From Methylobacterium sp. DB0501 (GTDB lineage: Bacteria; Pseudomonadota; Alphaproteobacteria; Rhizobiales; Beijerinckiaceae), in contig NZ_JAAKGV010000011.1 of NCBI RefSeq assembly GCF_011043735.1, positions 1 to 64,000 of the forward strand: DNA of 64,000 nt. Direction: 5' to 3'. The translations under genes and the position numbers were made by a program. How positions within the stretch are numbered: position 1 is the stretch's first letter; the number at the start of each line of letters is the position of its first letter. This document shows positions 17,506 through 27,047 of this stretch, piece by piece. The notes under the pieces were generated by a model, which worked only from the letters and a program-made list of their open reading frames with translations, was not told the origin of the DNA and did not search any database.

Positions 17506-18789
17506 ATGACCGAGATGAAGACACCCCGGCTGTCCCGCCGCACGCTGCTGCAGGGGGCCGGCGCCGCGGCCGGCCTCGCCGCCGGCTCCGGCGCGATCAC
17601 GGGCTTCCCGGCGATCATCGCCGCCGAGCCGGTGACCCTGCGCTACCTCGGCACCGCCGTGAACCAGAGCGGCGACATCGCCCGCAAGGTGAAGGAGGAC
17701 TTGGGGATCACGATCGAGTACATCCCGGTCGTGACCGACGAGGTCTCGAAGCGCGTCGTCACCCAGCCGAACTCGTTCGACATCGTCGATTCGGAGTATT
17801 TCAGCCTCAAGAAGCTGATGCCGTCGGGCAACCTCGTCGGCATGGATGCCAAGCGCATCAAGAACGCCGACAAGATCACCCCGGTCTTCACCAAGGGCGA
17901 GGTTGCGGGCAAGAAGATCGGCGACCAGGGCACGGCGCCCAAGAAGGTGTTCTACCTCGAAGGTCCGACCTCGACCAAGTTCGCCGCGTCCCCGACCGAG
18001 TGGATCACCCTGATCCCCACGACCTACAATGCCGACACGCTCGGCATCCGCCCCGACCTGATCAAGCGTCCGATCACCTCGTGGAAGGAACTCCTGAACC
18101 CCGAGTTCAAGGGCAAGGCCTCGATCCTCAACATCCCGTCGATCGGCATCATGGATGCCGCGATGGTGGTGGAGGCGACCGGCGACTACACCTATCCCGA
18201 CAAGGGCAACATGACGAAGGCGGAGATCGACCGCACCATGAAGGTGCTGATCGACGCCAAGCGCGCCGGCCAGTTCCGCGCCTTCTGGCAGGACTTCAAC
18301 GAATCCGTGAACCTGATGGCCTCGGGCGAGACGGTGATCCAGTCGATGTGGTCGCCCGCCGTCACCAAGGTGCGCTCGCAGGGCGTCGCCTGTACCTACC
18401 AGCCGCTGAAAGAAGGCTACCGCGCCTGGGCCACCGGCTTCGGCCTGCCCAAGACCCTGACCGGCAAGAAGCTCGACGCTGCCTACGATTTCATCAATTG
18501 GTTCCTGTCGGGCTGGGCCGGTGCCTATTTGAATCGCCAGGGCTACTATTCGGCGGTGCTGGAAACGGCAAAAGCCCATATGGAGCCCTACGAATGGGCA
18601 TTCTGGATGGAGGGCAAGCCGGCCGAGAAGGACATCAAGGCCCCGGACGGCACCATCATGGAGAAGGCCGGCGCGGTGCGTGACGGCGGCTCGTTCGAGA
18701 ACCGCATGGGCGCCGTCGCCTGCTGGAACTCGGTGATGGACGAGAACACCTACATGGTGCGCAAGTGGAACGAGTTCATCGCCGCATGA
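17506..18789 (+). CDS. Extracellular solute-binding protein, polyamine ABC transporter
   Basis: 427 residues with a Tat-type leader: LSRRTLLQGAG at residues 9-19 followed by an Ala/Gly-rich hydrophobic stretch and a likely cleavage after about residue 40. The mature part is a periplasmic binding protein of family 1 (PotD/PotF-like), which captures the ligand and delivers it to the two permeases. It contains TSWKELLNPEFKGKASI, a segment typical of that family. The Tat signal implies folding before export. ATG 17506 has GGGAGAA upstream. It ends inside the next gene's start (ATGA overlap), showing tight translational coupling. Confidence 0.9.
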   Translation: MTEMKTPRLSRRTLLQGAGAAAGLAAGSGAITGFPAIIAAEPVTLRYLGTAVNQSGDIARKVKEDLGITIEYIPVVTDEVSKRVVTQPNSFDIVDSEYFSLKKLMPSGNLVGMDAKRIKNADKITPVFTKGEVAGKKIGDQGTAPKKVFYLEGPTSTKFAASPTEWITLIPTTYNADTLGIRPDLIKRPITSWKELLNPEFKGKASILNIPSIGIMDAAMVVEATGDYTYPDKGNMTKAEIDRTMKVLIDAKRAGQFRAFWQDFNESVNLMASGETVIQSMWSPAVTKVRSQGVACTYQPLKEGYRAWATGFGLPKTLTGKKLDAAYDFINWFLSGWAGAYLNRQGYYSAVLETAKAHMEPYEWAFWMEGKPAEKDIKAPDGTIMEKAGAVRDGGSFENRMGAVACWNSVMDENTYMVRKWNEFIAA

Positions 18790-19739
18790 GCACGGCGACG
18801 GCTTCCACCCGCACACTCCCCGAGGCGGCGCAAGCCGCCTCGGGCCCCGCGGGCCTCGCCGCCGCGACGCGGCGCCAGCGCCGCCTCGCCTACTGGCAGG
18901 CGATGCCGCTCGGGCTCGTGTTCCTGGTGTTCTTCGTGGTGCCGCTGGCGCTGACCCTGATCGTCAGCTTCTGGGAGTACAACGAGTACGAGATCATCCC
19001 GGCCTTCACGCTGCAGAACTACGCCGACGTGTTCGAGGGCTGCCTGTCGGGGGGCGACCTCTGCACCACCTTCCGGACCTACCTGTCGACGCTGAAGTTC
19101 TGTCTGCTCGGCTGGGCCGCGACGCTGGGAATCGGCTTCACGGTGGCCTATTTCGTCGCCTTCCACGTCCGTTCGACGGCGATGCAGACGGTGCTGTTCC
19201 TGATCTGCACCATCCCGTTCTGGACCTCGAACGTGATCCGGATGATCGCCTGGGTGCCGCTGCTCGGGCGCAACGGCCTCGTCAACGACACGCTGATGGG
19301 TCTCGGCCTGATCCGCAGCCCGATCGAGGGGCTGCTCTATTCCGACTTCTCGGTGGTGCTGGCCTTCATCCACCTCGATACGGTGTTCATGATCGTGCCG
19401 ATCTTCAACTCGATGATGCGGATCGACCGCTCGCTGATCGAGGCCGCCTCGGACGCCGGCGCCACCCCCTGGCAGACCCTGTGGAACGTCATCGTGCCGC
19501 TGTGCAAGCCCGGCATCGCCATCGGATCGATCTTCGTGCTCACGCTCATCATGGGCGACTTCGTGACGGTGGGCGTCATGGGCGGCCAGCAGATCGCCTC
19601 CGTCGGCAAGGTGATCCAGGTACAGATGGCCTATCTGCAATTCCCCGCGGCCGCCGCCAACGCGGTGGTGCTGCTCGGCGCCGTGATGGTGCTGATCGCC
19701 GCGCTCACCCGCCTGATCGACCTGCGCCGGGAGCTGTAG
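18786..19739 (+). CDS. ABC transporter permease (PotB-like)
   Basis: 317 residues. A long polar N-terminus precedes six membrane helices. The cytoplasmic coupling loop EAASDAGATPWQTLWNVIVPL carries the EAA motif that docks on the ATPase. It is one half of the membrane channel of the polyamine-type importer. ATG 18786 overlaps the stop of the binding-protein gene by 4 bases, and the following permease starts one base after its own stop. Confidence 0.92.
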   Translation: MSTATASTRTLPEAAQAASGPAGLAAATRRQRRLAYWQAMPLGLVFLVFFVVPLALTLIVSFWEYNEYEIIPAFTLQNYADVFEGCLSGGDLCTTFRTYLSTLKFCLLGWAATLGIGFTVAYFVAFHVRSTAMQTVLFLICTIPFWTSNVIRMIAWVPLLGRNGLVNDTLMGLGLIRSPIEGLLYSDFSVVLAFIHLDTVFMIVPIFNSMMRIDRSLIEAASDAGATPWQTLWNVIVPLCKPGIAIGSIFVLTLIMGDFVTVGVMGGQQIASVGKVIQVQMAYLQFPAAAANAVVLLGAVMVLIAALTRLIDLRREL

Positions 19740-19740
19740 G

Positions 19741-20637
19741 ATGCGCCGCGACGGGCCCCGCCCCTTCTCGTTCTACGTGCTGGCGGCCTTCTTCGGGCTG
19801 TTCGTGCTCTTCCTCTACGGGCCGACCTTGACGATCCTGGTGCTCAGCTTCCAGGGCCCGCAGGGTGGCCTCACCTTTCCGATGAACGGGGTCTCGACCT
19901 TCTGGTTCTCGCGCCTCTGGGCGGGCCTCGGCGTGGTCGACATCTGGGCGGCGTTCCGGCGCTCGCTGGGGCTCGGGCTCGTGGTGATGGGGCTCACCGT
20001 CACCATCGCGTTCTTCGCCGGCCTCGCCTTCCGCAAGGGTTTCCGGGGCCAGACGCCGCTCTTCTACACCGCGGTGGCGAGCCTGATCGTGCCCTCGATC
20101 GTGGTGTCGCTCGGCATCGGCCTCGAGTTCCGGCTGATCGACGAAGGCATCAAGGCGCTCGCAGCCCGGACCGGCTGGGGCTTCCTCCAGGACCACGGCA
20201 CCGTGATGGGGCTGTTCACGTCGGCCTTGGGCGCCCACCTGACCTGGACCCTGCCGTTCGGCCTCCTCATCATGTTCGCGGTGTTCAACCGCTTCAACCC
20301 CGCCTACGAGGAGGCGGCCCGCGACCTCGGTGCCACCGGGCCGCAAAGCCTGCGACACGTCGTGGTGCCGATCATCCTGCCGTCCCTCGTCGGCGTGGCC
20401 TTGTTCGGCTTCACCCTGTCCTGGGACGAGCTTGCCCGGACCAGCCAGGCGATCGGCGGGCGCAACACCCTGCCGCTCGAACTCCAGGGCCTGACCACCA
20501 CGGTGACGACGCCGGAGATCTATGCGCTCGGCACCGTGACGACCGGCGTCTCGCTCCTCGTCATCGGGCTCGCTTTCGGCAGCTTCCTGGCGATCCAGCG
20601 CCGACGCGCCCGGCGGGTGACGCTTCCCGGGACTTGA
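19741..20637 (+). CDS. ABC transporter permease (PotC-like)
   Basis: 298 residues, six predicted membrane helices, and the EAA loop EEAARDLGATGPQSLRHVVVP. It is the second channel subunit and the last gene of the four-gene importer operon (ATPase, binding protein, two permeases). Start ATG at 19741 directly follows the previous stop. A strong hairpin about 310 bases downstream (20945-20988) probably ends transcription. Confidence 0.92.
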   Translation: MRRDGPRPFSFYVLAAFFGLFVLFLYGPTLTILVLSFQGPQGGLTFPMNGVSTFWFSRLWAGLGVVDIWAAFRRSLGLGLVVMGLTVTIAFFAGLAFRKGFRGQTPLFYTAVASLIVPSIVVSLGIGLEFRLIDEGIKALAARTGWGFLQDHGTVMGLFTSALGAHLTWTLPFGLLIMFAVFNRFNPAYEEAARDLGATGPQSLRHVVVPIILPSLVGVALFGFTLSWDELARTSQAIGGRNTLPLELQGLTTTVTTPEIYALGTVTTGVSLLVIGLAFGSFLAIQRRRARRVTLPGT

Positions 20638-20694
20638 CGGGCAGGCCGCAGGGCCCGGGCGCGGTCACGAGCGGGATAGGCGCCGCGCTTGATA

Positions 20695-20762
20695 CGATTT
20701 CCGACTGATCGCTTCGCGATGCGGAAATCGGCTTCGCTCAGGCGCCGCGCGGGCTGGTGATA
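20695..20762. repeat. Dispersed palindromic repeat, copy A
   Basis: The 44 bases at 20719-20762 match 54987-55030 at 41 positions. The part to the left forms a stem, GATTTCCG pairing with CGGAAATC around an inner ATCGC/GCGAT hairpin. A shorter relative is at 54287-54312. The rest of the 20638-21062 gap shows no gene. Confidence 0.75.
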
Positions 20763-20944
20763 CGATCGGCCCCGATGTGGTCGGACGATCGCGCCGGGCG
20801 CCGAGCCCGTCCGGCCGCTCACCTGCATCGGAGGAGAGACAGGCTCATCAACGTCGATGGCCTCGAGGAACATCACGGAGCCCTGCCCGCGAACACCGTT
20901 CCGTCGACGCATGACGCACCGGGCGCCTCGACGGTCTTTCAGAG

Positions 20945-20988
20945 CGGCCCGGTGCCATCGAACCGACGTGTTCGATGGCACCGGGCCG
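20945..20988. terminator. Perfect 18-bp inverted repeat between convergent genes
   Basis: Arms CGGCCCGGTGCCATCGAA (20945-20962) and its exact complement (20971-20988) flank an 8-base loop. It lies between the converging importer operon and the glycosyltransferase gene, so it can act as a bidirectional transcription end. There is no T-run on either side, so an intrinsic terminator is inferred from the stem only. Confidence 0.6.
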
Positions 20989-21062
20989 TCGTGACAGGAG
21001 TGGACACAAAGACCCGCCCGCGCCCGGCATGACGAACCTGTTCGACGGCAGATTGGCACCCG

Positions 21063-23630
21063 CTAAGAAGCAAGCTTAGGCGTGTTGGACAGCCTCTTTC
21101 GCTTCTTGGCCACCGATGCACGCAACACCTCGTCGAGGTCTACGACAGAACGTGCCCAGCTGCGCTGCTGCCCCGCCGCCGCCGCGGCTTGGGACAATTC
21201 CGCCACTCGCCCCGGATCGCTCGCGAGCCGTTGCAGAATCGCCACCATGTCGGCCACGCAGTTTTCCTCCGCCACGACGAAGCCATCCACGTCGTGGTCG
21301 ACGGCCTCCCTGACCGCGCCGACATCGGTCACGAGGGGGATGACCCCCATCAACATCGCTTCCAGGACCGTCAGAGGCAGCCCTTCGTAATACGAGGGCA
21401 GGATAATGACATCGGCCCATTCATACAGCCTTGCGACATCCTTCTCGCTGTAGACCGGAGGCTCGACGAGCTTCTCGATGAATGGCCGGCTCGTTCCATC
21501 ATCGATGATCGTTTTGCCGACGATCCGGAAAGCAATGTCGTCGGACTGGCTCAATTCGCGCACAACGGCTTCAAGCCGTTCGATCCCCTTCTGGCGATCG
21601 AGACGGCCCATATACAGCACGCGCAGCTGTCCCTGGGACGAGCCAGCACGGCCTCGCTCGCGGCGCGACACCTTCGGCTTCCGGATCGACGGCGCGTTGG
21701 GAACGACGACCAGTTTCGACGGCGGAACGCCCTCCGCCTGAAGTTCCGCGCAGATCGCTTCGGAGCAACCGATGAACAGATCCAGCGCGTGCTCGTACGC
21801 GACGGCAACGAAAGGATGGCCAACCCGACGATCGAGATACGTCTTGTCGAACAGGTGCAAGTAAGACGCCGTGACGGTTCCGCTCCGGCGCAATTGGCCC
21901 ATGACGCCTAAAATATCCAGGGAATGGCAGGATATCAGGACATCCATGGCAGATAGGAGGTTGGCCTCATCCATCTGCGATCCACTCACGGACCATTTCG
22001 ACAGATTAGTTCCGAGATAATCCGGGCCGCTCCAGTCGTCGAAAGCATCATTATCAATGAAAAAAACGCGATCAAACGCCGCTGCAACCAGATTGAATTG
22101 CTTGATTTCCCGCCGTTTGGCAACGAAAAGATTCGTACCGTATCCGAGGTTTCTCATCTGCTTGGCGACGGCCAGCGTTACTTTCTCGACACCGCCGAAA
22201 TCGACAATGGGCAATACGAACCCGATCTCGATATCTTTCCGCTTCAGATACGGCGCCAGCACGGTGTGGCCGAACTTATCTCTCAGCATGACAGCGGCGG
22301 ATGCCCGATTGGGCGAACCTACCGAGTCTCGCGGACGCAAGGTTTTATTCGACTGTGAGTAACTCGACGTGGCCAGGTCCCGGCACATGTACAGGAAGTT
22401 TTCGGCGACCGGACTTGGGAGTAGATTGATGGGGCTGCCCTTCGGAAGATGGACGGCCCTCGATGTATGAGCACCGCCATGGGCACCGGATACCAGTCCC
22501 CTGACCCAGCCATCGCTGCTGTCGCTGACGACTTCTCGCAGAAGGCGCGACGAGATGGCCAAGCAGTCCAGATTAACCCCTGAATACGGAACAGGCGCCT
22601 TTATCTTCAAGTCGTGATTCGCAGATTGACTAATTTCAACCGAGGTTAGATTTGCTCGCTGCAGTCCTCGCTCCAAGTCGAAGATGACCCAGGATCCGAG
22701 CATCAGCGATTCCAGCAGAGACAGCGTGGCGCTGTTCATGACGATCATCGTTGACCCGATGTTATATACGTTGGGCTTAATTTCCCATGCCCAGAATCGG
22801 CGCTTGTATTCGTCCCAAGTCATCTCTTCTGTAAAAGATTCAATCGAAGATGACATTCGAACGACGCCTAAGTCATAAATGAAAATGGCGTATCTCGGAT
22901 TATAAACATGCTCCGCATGCGTCAACCACCGTCGATCTTTGATCCACGGATGCCGGTCCTCAAGCTGCTTTAGGACAAACTCTTGATCACGAGTCGAGTC
23001 CGCAAGCATACTCTCTGGGCGCTTGCGGTATAGGAACCCCAGCGAGGGCGCATGGATACCATGAAAACCAGCTTCCGATGCAGTTAGGAAGAAATCCCAA
23101 TCCTCGAAACCATGCTTCAACGTCTCCGAGAAGCGGATACCTCGATCGAACACCCTCCTACGCACCAGGCTTCCAGCCTCGCATATGTTTTGCAGCGCTT
23201 CAATGAACGGCGAGAACGAGCTTTCGTAGCTCCCGCTCCACTCGATTCCGAACATTCTGATATCGGGATAAAACCAGTCGCCCTCGGAATTGTGCCGCAA
23301 GAGTTGAATCATTTGAGCGACGGAATAATCCGAGACACGATTATCAGCGTCAAGAAAGTATATTGCATCGAAATCGATATTTTTTAAGCTATATTCGATA
23401 CCGACATTGCGTGCGCCACTAAGACCCTTATTGAAACTTCTGCAATAATGGACATTCTCGTGCAGGATCGATAGACCAACGCCCCCGCACAAGGTCTCGA
23501 GTTCCGGGCATCCGTCGTCGACAATGACAATATCGACAGCGTCCTCCCTACCGTTATCCAGCACGGATTGCACAGCCTCGTGGAGCAGAAGGCTGTGACG
23601 GAATGTCGGCACCACGAAGACGATACGCAT
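21063..23630 (-). CDS. Two-domain glycosyltransferase (GT2 + GT4)
   Basis: 855 residues from ATG 23630, preceded by AGGA at 8 bases; in-frame starts at 23639 and 23648 are alternatives. The N-terminal ~270 residues are a GT-A fold family 2 transferase: VPTFRHS, IVDDGCPE, the metal-binding LDADN and the GFEDWDF acceptor loop. The C-terminal ~400 residues are a GT-B family 4 transferase: GGVEKVTLAVAKQM, YMGRLDRQKGIERL and the EGLPLTVLEAM nucleotide-sugar motif. The middle ~180 residues are unassigned. Such fusions add two sugars in sequence to a surface glycan. Lower GC than the core. No signal peptide, so cytoplasmic or membrane-associated. Confidence 0.88.
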   Translation of the reverse strand: MRIVFVVPTFRHSLLLHEAVQSVLDNGREDAVDIVIVDDGCPELETLCGGVGLSILHENVHYCRSFNKGLSGARNVGIEYSLKNIDFDAIYFLDADNRVSDYSVAQMIQLLRHNSEGDWFYPDIRMFGIEWSGSYESSFSPFIEALQNICEAGSLVRRRVFDRGIRFSETLKHGFEDWDFFLTASEAGFHGIHAPSLGFLYRKRPESMLADSTRDQEFVLKQLEDRHPWIKDRRWLTHAEHVYNPRYAIFIYDLGVVRMSSSIESFTEEMTWDEYKRRFWAWEIKPNVYNIGSTMIVMNSATLSLLESLMLGSWVIFDLERGLQRANLTSVEISQSANHDLKIKAPVPYSGVNLDCLAISSRLLREVVSDSSDGWVRGLVSGAHGGAHTSRAVHLPKGSPINLLPSPVAENFLYMCRDLATSSYSQSNKTLRPRDSVGSPNRASAAVMLRDKFGHTVLAPYLKRKDIEIGFVLPIVDFGGVEKVTLAVAKQMRNLGYGTNLFVAKRREIKQFNLVAAAFDRVFFIDNDAFDDWSGPDYLGTNLSKWSVSGSQMDEANLLSAMDVLISCHSLDILGVMGQLRRSGTVTASYLHLFDKTYLDRRVGHPFVAVAYEHALDLFIGCSEAICAELQAEGVPPSKLVVVPNAPSIRKPKVSRRERGRAGSSQGQLRVLYMGRLDRQKGIERLEAVVRELSQSDDIAFRIVGKTIIDDGTSRPFIEKLVEPPVYSEKDVARLYEWADVIILPSYYEGLPLTVLEAMLMGVIPLVTDVGAVREAVDHDVDGFVVAEENCVADMVAILQRLASDPGRVAELSQAAAAAGQQRSWARSVVDLDEVLRASVAKKRKRLSNTPKLAS

Positions 23631-23653
23631 GATTGTCATCCTAATCAAAATAG

Positions 23654-25108
23654 TCAGGGCAGAAGCGTAATGCTACGGAAATACGCCCACGAAAGATTGT
23701 AATTCTCCGTCCGGTTCCGCGTCAGAAGATAAATATCAATAATATCTGCATTCATCGGCGCAATTTCGACCTCAAATTCTCCCCATTCGCCGGCCTTGAA
23801 CGCGTTCCATTTGACATACTGTAGAAAATCGGGATTTTCCGTATCGATGATCGCAGCCGCAGGGAGTCCGGACGCTGAAAAAACGGCGAACTCCGTGGCT
23901 TGCGCGTCCTTGTTCCGGAGCTCGACCACCGCGAGAATCTTGCGGTAACCGGACGCGCCAATGGATCTCAGACAGCTGATCGTAGGCGCGAGCCCCAACG
24001 GGTGCACGAGCAGGGACTTGGTTTCCTCGTCGAAGGCAACCGTATTGAAATCCGCGATACCGCTTGCCTGATGGAACAGCTCGGCTCGTGACATGACCAC
24101 GGCGGGTATGCTCTTGGCTGCGACGGCAGCCTCGACCGTCGGCGCACGCGCACCGGCCAGCGGTAGAAAGGCCGGCATGCCTGACCAGACCTGAATTGCC
24201 AACGGACGGTCGTTCATGTCGTTGGTGCTGATGCTTGCGCATTCTTCGCGGATGGGGTTGGGCTGCCCAAGTGCGAGGAAGACCGATCGTGCCCCCTCTC
24301 CGCTGAGTGTAACCTCGACGCGGACAGGCTCGCGCTTTCCTCCGTAAGTCTCCGTACATTGCACATTATTCCATCCCCTGCGGATTGCCGAGAGGGGAAT
24401 ATTGACATCGCAGATCAGATTTCCGGAATGAGATCTGATTGCTTTGAAATTTACAGAGCCGTCCTCCTCATCAGCATCGCGACTCATGAAGAACTCGATC
24501 GACTTAATGCTGGGGATCTCACCGGACAGATTTTGAGAGATCAGAATGCTCTCGTCCTCGCCGGTCGGCTGACGATGAACTGGATACGCTGCCGGCTCGA
24601 CCCGGTAGACCAGCCGGTCCGACATCGGACCGATGGCGCGGATCGGATCCTCGAGGGCCTGAAGGACCTTCTCGAGACGATGGTTGTTTGCCCGCAAGGT
24701 GGCCTGCGCCAGGTTCGACCGGGCGTAGCTCTTCATCACGTCGGTGAAGAGCGACCCGACGCGCTCCCAGCACCAGCCTTCGACGGTCGCACGCCCGATC
24801 TCGGTCTCGCTCACCGACAGGATCGAGCCGGGCCGGGCGATCTCGGGCAGGACGGCCTCGATCCGGTCCTTCAGATCCTCGTCGAGCTCCGACGCGATGA
24901 TGAAGCCGATCGTGAAGCTGTTCCTTCTGTCGCGATCCGATCCGCCCGAAAACTTCTCCAATCCGAACGGGAGATCGACTTTTCCCTGGGCTTCGAGGCG
25001 AAGCGGCTCGGCCTGGACGGCCCCCGGCAGAACACCCTTGACCGTGTCGAAAATCCTCTCCTCCACCATCACGTGGAAACGGGTGGGGGCGTCATGGTCT
25101 CTCGTCAT
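23654..25108 (-). CDS. Unrecognised 484-residue protein upstream of the glycosyltransferase
   Basis: No family recognised with confidence. The N-terminal ~150 residues are mixed alpha/beta and end in a helix with NLAQATLRANNHRLEKVLQA. The rest is beta-rich, with two stretches resembling carbohydrate-binding or jelly-roll folds (about 190-290 and 380-480, the latter with ENYNLSWAYFRSITLLP at the end). There is no signal peptide or membrane helix. The stop lies 23 bases before the chosen start of the GT2-GT4 gene on the same strand, so the two are an operon and probably act in the same polysaccharide or glycosylation task. Lower GC than the core. Confidence 0.65.
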   Translation of the reverse strand: MTRDHDAPTRFHVMVEERIFDTVKGVLPGAVQAEPLRLEAQGKVDLPFGLEKFSGGSDRDRRNSFTIGFIIASELDEDLKDRIEAVLPEIARPGSILSVSETEIGRATVEGWCWERVGSLFTDVMKSYARSNLAQATLRANNHRLEKVLQALEDPIRAIGPMSDRLVYRVEPAAYPVHRQPTGEDESILISQNLSGEIPSIKSIEFFMSRDADEEDGSVNFKAIRSHSGNLICDVNIPLSAIRRGWNNVQCTETYGGKREPVRVEVTLSGEGARSVFLALGQPNPIREECASISTNDMNDRPLAIQVWSGMPAFLPLAGARAPTVEAAVAAKSIPAVVMSRAELFHQASGIADFNTVAFDEETKSLLVHPLGLAPTISCLRSIGASGYRKILAVVELRNKDAQATEFAVFSASGLPAAAIIDTENPDFLQYVKWNAFKAGEWGEFEVEIAPMNADIIDIYLLTRNRTENYNLSWAYFRSITLLP

Positions 25109-25464
25109 TGCATTTCGCTACGTTAGGGGTTTTGCAACCTATAGTTGCTTTAACGATGAGAAGGGGGTATCGTGAATCCGGGGCCACCTTTAGCGTACCG
25201 CAGAACGGAATGCCATGGGCGAACCAGGGGCTGACGCGCACGCTTGCTCGAACTTCAACCAGCGTCACCCATGAGTAACGACCGGGACTCGACATCGCCG
25301 GAACGGAGGCAAATCCGCCTGCATTTCGGCGCACCCCAAAAATAACCCCAAATCATGCGATGTGGATTGTGCAGGCCTGACAATTCTACGCGCCAGGCTC
25401 GCCGCCCTGCTTCGTCGATCGGAACTCATGCTCGCTGGATCTGTGGCGAACCTGCGGTGCGACA
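25109..25464. promoter_or_regulatory. Intergenic region upstream of the glycosyltransferase pair
   Basis: About 356 bases of lower-GC DNA with no supportable gene. Just above the start at 25108 is a short inverted repeat (GCAAC-CTATA-GTTGC, near 25136-25150) in an AT-rich tract, the likely promoter region for the leftward operon. The right part holds the 3' flank of the MgtC gene. Confidence 0.35.
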
Positions 25465-26181
25465 TCAATCCGTCGTCCGCACCGTCCAGGTCGCCTGCCG
25501 AATTCCTTCGGCGGCGCCCAGGCGCGCGATCACCGCGTCGATCTCCGCCGGCTCGATGGCCGTGCTGACCAGGGTGGCGACAACCTCGACGTCGTCCTCG
25601 CCGCGCTCCTCGACGTCGACCTCGCTCACCGGGTAATGGGCCGCCTCCAGGCGCTCGACCAGGAGGTCGCGCACCTCGGAGAGGCGCGCGGTCTCGGTGA
25701 CGGCGCGGACCTCGTAGGTCGCCTCGGTGTCGCGCTCGTCGATCGGAATGCGGTTGATGGCGTTGACGAGGGGCCGCAGCAGGGTGTTGCCGGCGAGCAC
25801 CGCGACGGTGACGAGGACGGCCTCCGCCGCGAGATCGACCCCCGCCAGCGCCCCGACGGCGGCCGAGCACCACAGGGTCGCGGCGGTGTTGAGGCCACGG
25901 ACGTTCATGCCCTCCTTCATGATCACGCCGGCACCCAGGAAGCCGACGCCCGACACCACGTAGGCGACGATCCGGATCGCGCCGTCGCCGTGTCCGATGC
26001 GCATGCCGAGATCGACGAAGGCCGCGGCGCCCACCGCGACCAGCACGTTGGTGCGCAGGCCCGCGGTGCGCTGCCGGTACTGGCGCTCCGCGCCGATCAG
26101 GGTGCCGAGCACGAAGGCGCAGAGCAGGCTCAAGGTGGAGTTCAGGAATTCGCCGGCCTGGAAGGCCTGGATGATCGCCAT
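25465..26181 (-). CDS. MgtC/SapB family membrane protein
   Basis: 238 residues. The N-terminal ~140 form the MgtC domain with four to five helices and the family motifs GTLIGAERQYRQRTAGLRTN and GVGFLGAGVIMKEG. The C-terminal ~90 residues form an ACT-like cytoplasmic domain (SEVRDLLVERLEAA and VVATLV). Proteins of this group help growth at low magnesium and modulate the F-type ATPase or membrane potential. ATG 26181 gives the canonical short N-terminus. It lies 98 bases after the NUDIX gene on the same strand, so co-transcription is possible. Confidence 0.9.
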   Translation of the reverse strand: MAIIQAFQAGEFLNSTLSLLCAFVLGTLIGAERQYRQRTAGLRTNVLVAVGAAAFVDLGMRIGHGDGAIRIVAYVVSGVGFLGAGVIMKEGMNVRGLNTAATLWCSAAVGALAGVDLAAEAVLVTVAVLAGNTLLRPLVNAINRIPIDERDTEATYEVRAVTETARLSEVRDLLVERLEAAHYPVSEVDVEERGEDDVEVVATLVSTAIEPAEIDAVIARLGAAEGIRQATWTVRTTD

Positions 26182-26279
26182 CGCGTCGCCGCTCGTCGTC
26201 AGGAATGCGGGCCGTCCCGGCGGGCCCGCCGACCCTCGCAGCCTTAGCGGGGCCGTGTGACGGACGGATAGCGACGGCG

Positions 26280-26894
26280 TCAGGAGGCCTTGGAGGGGGG
26301 CTTGCCGGAGGGAGTCTTGCCGGACGGGACCTTGCCGGAGGCCGGCTTCTCGGAAGCCGGCTTGTTGGACGGTGCTTTGGGCGGAATCTTGACGGCGACC
26401 TTGGCTTTCGCCTTGCGGGCCTTCGCGCCCTCGGCGCCGGCGGCGCGGATCAGGGCGGCGAGCCCGGCCTCGGTGACCGCCTCGGCCGCCTCGGGGACGC
26501 TGAACCAGCGCCCCTCGCGCTCGCTCTGCTCGGGCCAGGTCTTGAGCTGCTTGCGCACGTCGAGGCGGAACACCTGGACCTGGCACAGCACCATGTCGCG
26601 GCTCTTCAGGCGCTTGTGGTAGAAGTAGCTGCCGAGCGCCCGCCGGCCGACCCGGCCGATCAGGCCCGCCTCCTCGTAGGCCTCGCGGGCGGCAGCCTCG
26701 TAGTTCTTCAGGCCCTTCATCGGCCAGCCCTTCGGCACCACCCAGCGCCGCGTCTCGCGGGAGGTGATGAGCATGACCTGCAGGGCGCCGTCCGGGCCTG
26801 CGCGCACCGGCAGCACGGCGACCTGCCGGCGCGGCTCGCCGTTGCGTTCCGACCATCCGGCAAGGAGGCCCGCGAGGGCCCGCAGGCTCTTCAT
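26280..26894 (-). CDS. NUDIX hydrolase with Lys/Pro-rich repeat tail
   Basis: About 204 residues from ATG 26894; an in-frame ATG at 26954 would add a 20-residue Arg-rich lead. It hydrolyses a nucleoside-diphosphate-linked compound. The NUDIX box is complete: GWPMKGLKNYEAAAREAYEEAG, written here with its REAYEE core. Similarity to the diphosphoinositol/DIPP-like branch (VAVLPVR, WVVPKGWP) is suggested by the box context. The last ~45 residues are an odd basic tail of repeats such as PSGK and PASEK, probably disordered and nucleic-acid or membrane attracted. The tail derives from short in-frame tandem repeats at about 26281-26360. Confidence 0.88.
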   Translation of the reverse strand: MKSLRALAGLLAGWSERNGEPRRQVAVLPVRAGPDGALQVMLITSRETRRWVVPKGWPMKGLKNYEAAAREAYEEAGLIGRVGRRALGSYFYHKRLKSRDMVLCQVQVFRLDVRKQLKTWPEQSEREGRWFSVPEAAEAVTEAGLAALIRAAGAEGAKARKAKAKVAVKIPPKAPSNKPASEKPASGKVPSGKTPSGKPPSKAS

Positions 26895-27002
26895 GATCCC
26901 GTCCGGCCCGCGCAGGCGCAATGACCGGGGAGGCCGGCTCGAACGCTCGGGCACCGCCCGATCGCGTTGCCACCGGGCAGTGCTCCAGGTCCTTGATTCT
27001 GC

Positions 27003-27047
27003 CGCATTTTCTGAGACGAACCGGTATCCGCTTCGCCGGAAAATGCG
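27003..27047. repeat. Palindromic intergenic repeat
   Basis: Nine-base arms CGCATTTTC (27003-27011) and GAAAATGCG (27039-27047) enclose a 27-base centre containing GACGAACCGGTATCC. This form resembles small dispersed palindromes common between genes in Hyphomicrobiales. It lies between the NUDIX start and the OhrR-like gene's end. The rest of 26895-27243 shows no gene. Confidence 0.55.

Noticed and set aside
20757..21032. 91-residue ORF downstream of the polyamine operon
   Set aside because: It runs through the repeat and the 18-bp terminator palindrome and has nonsense composition.
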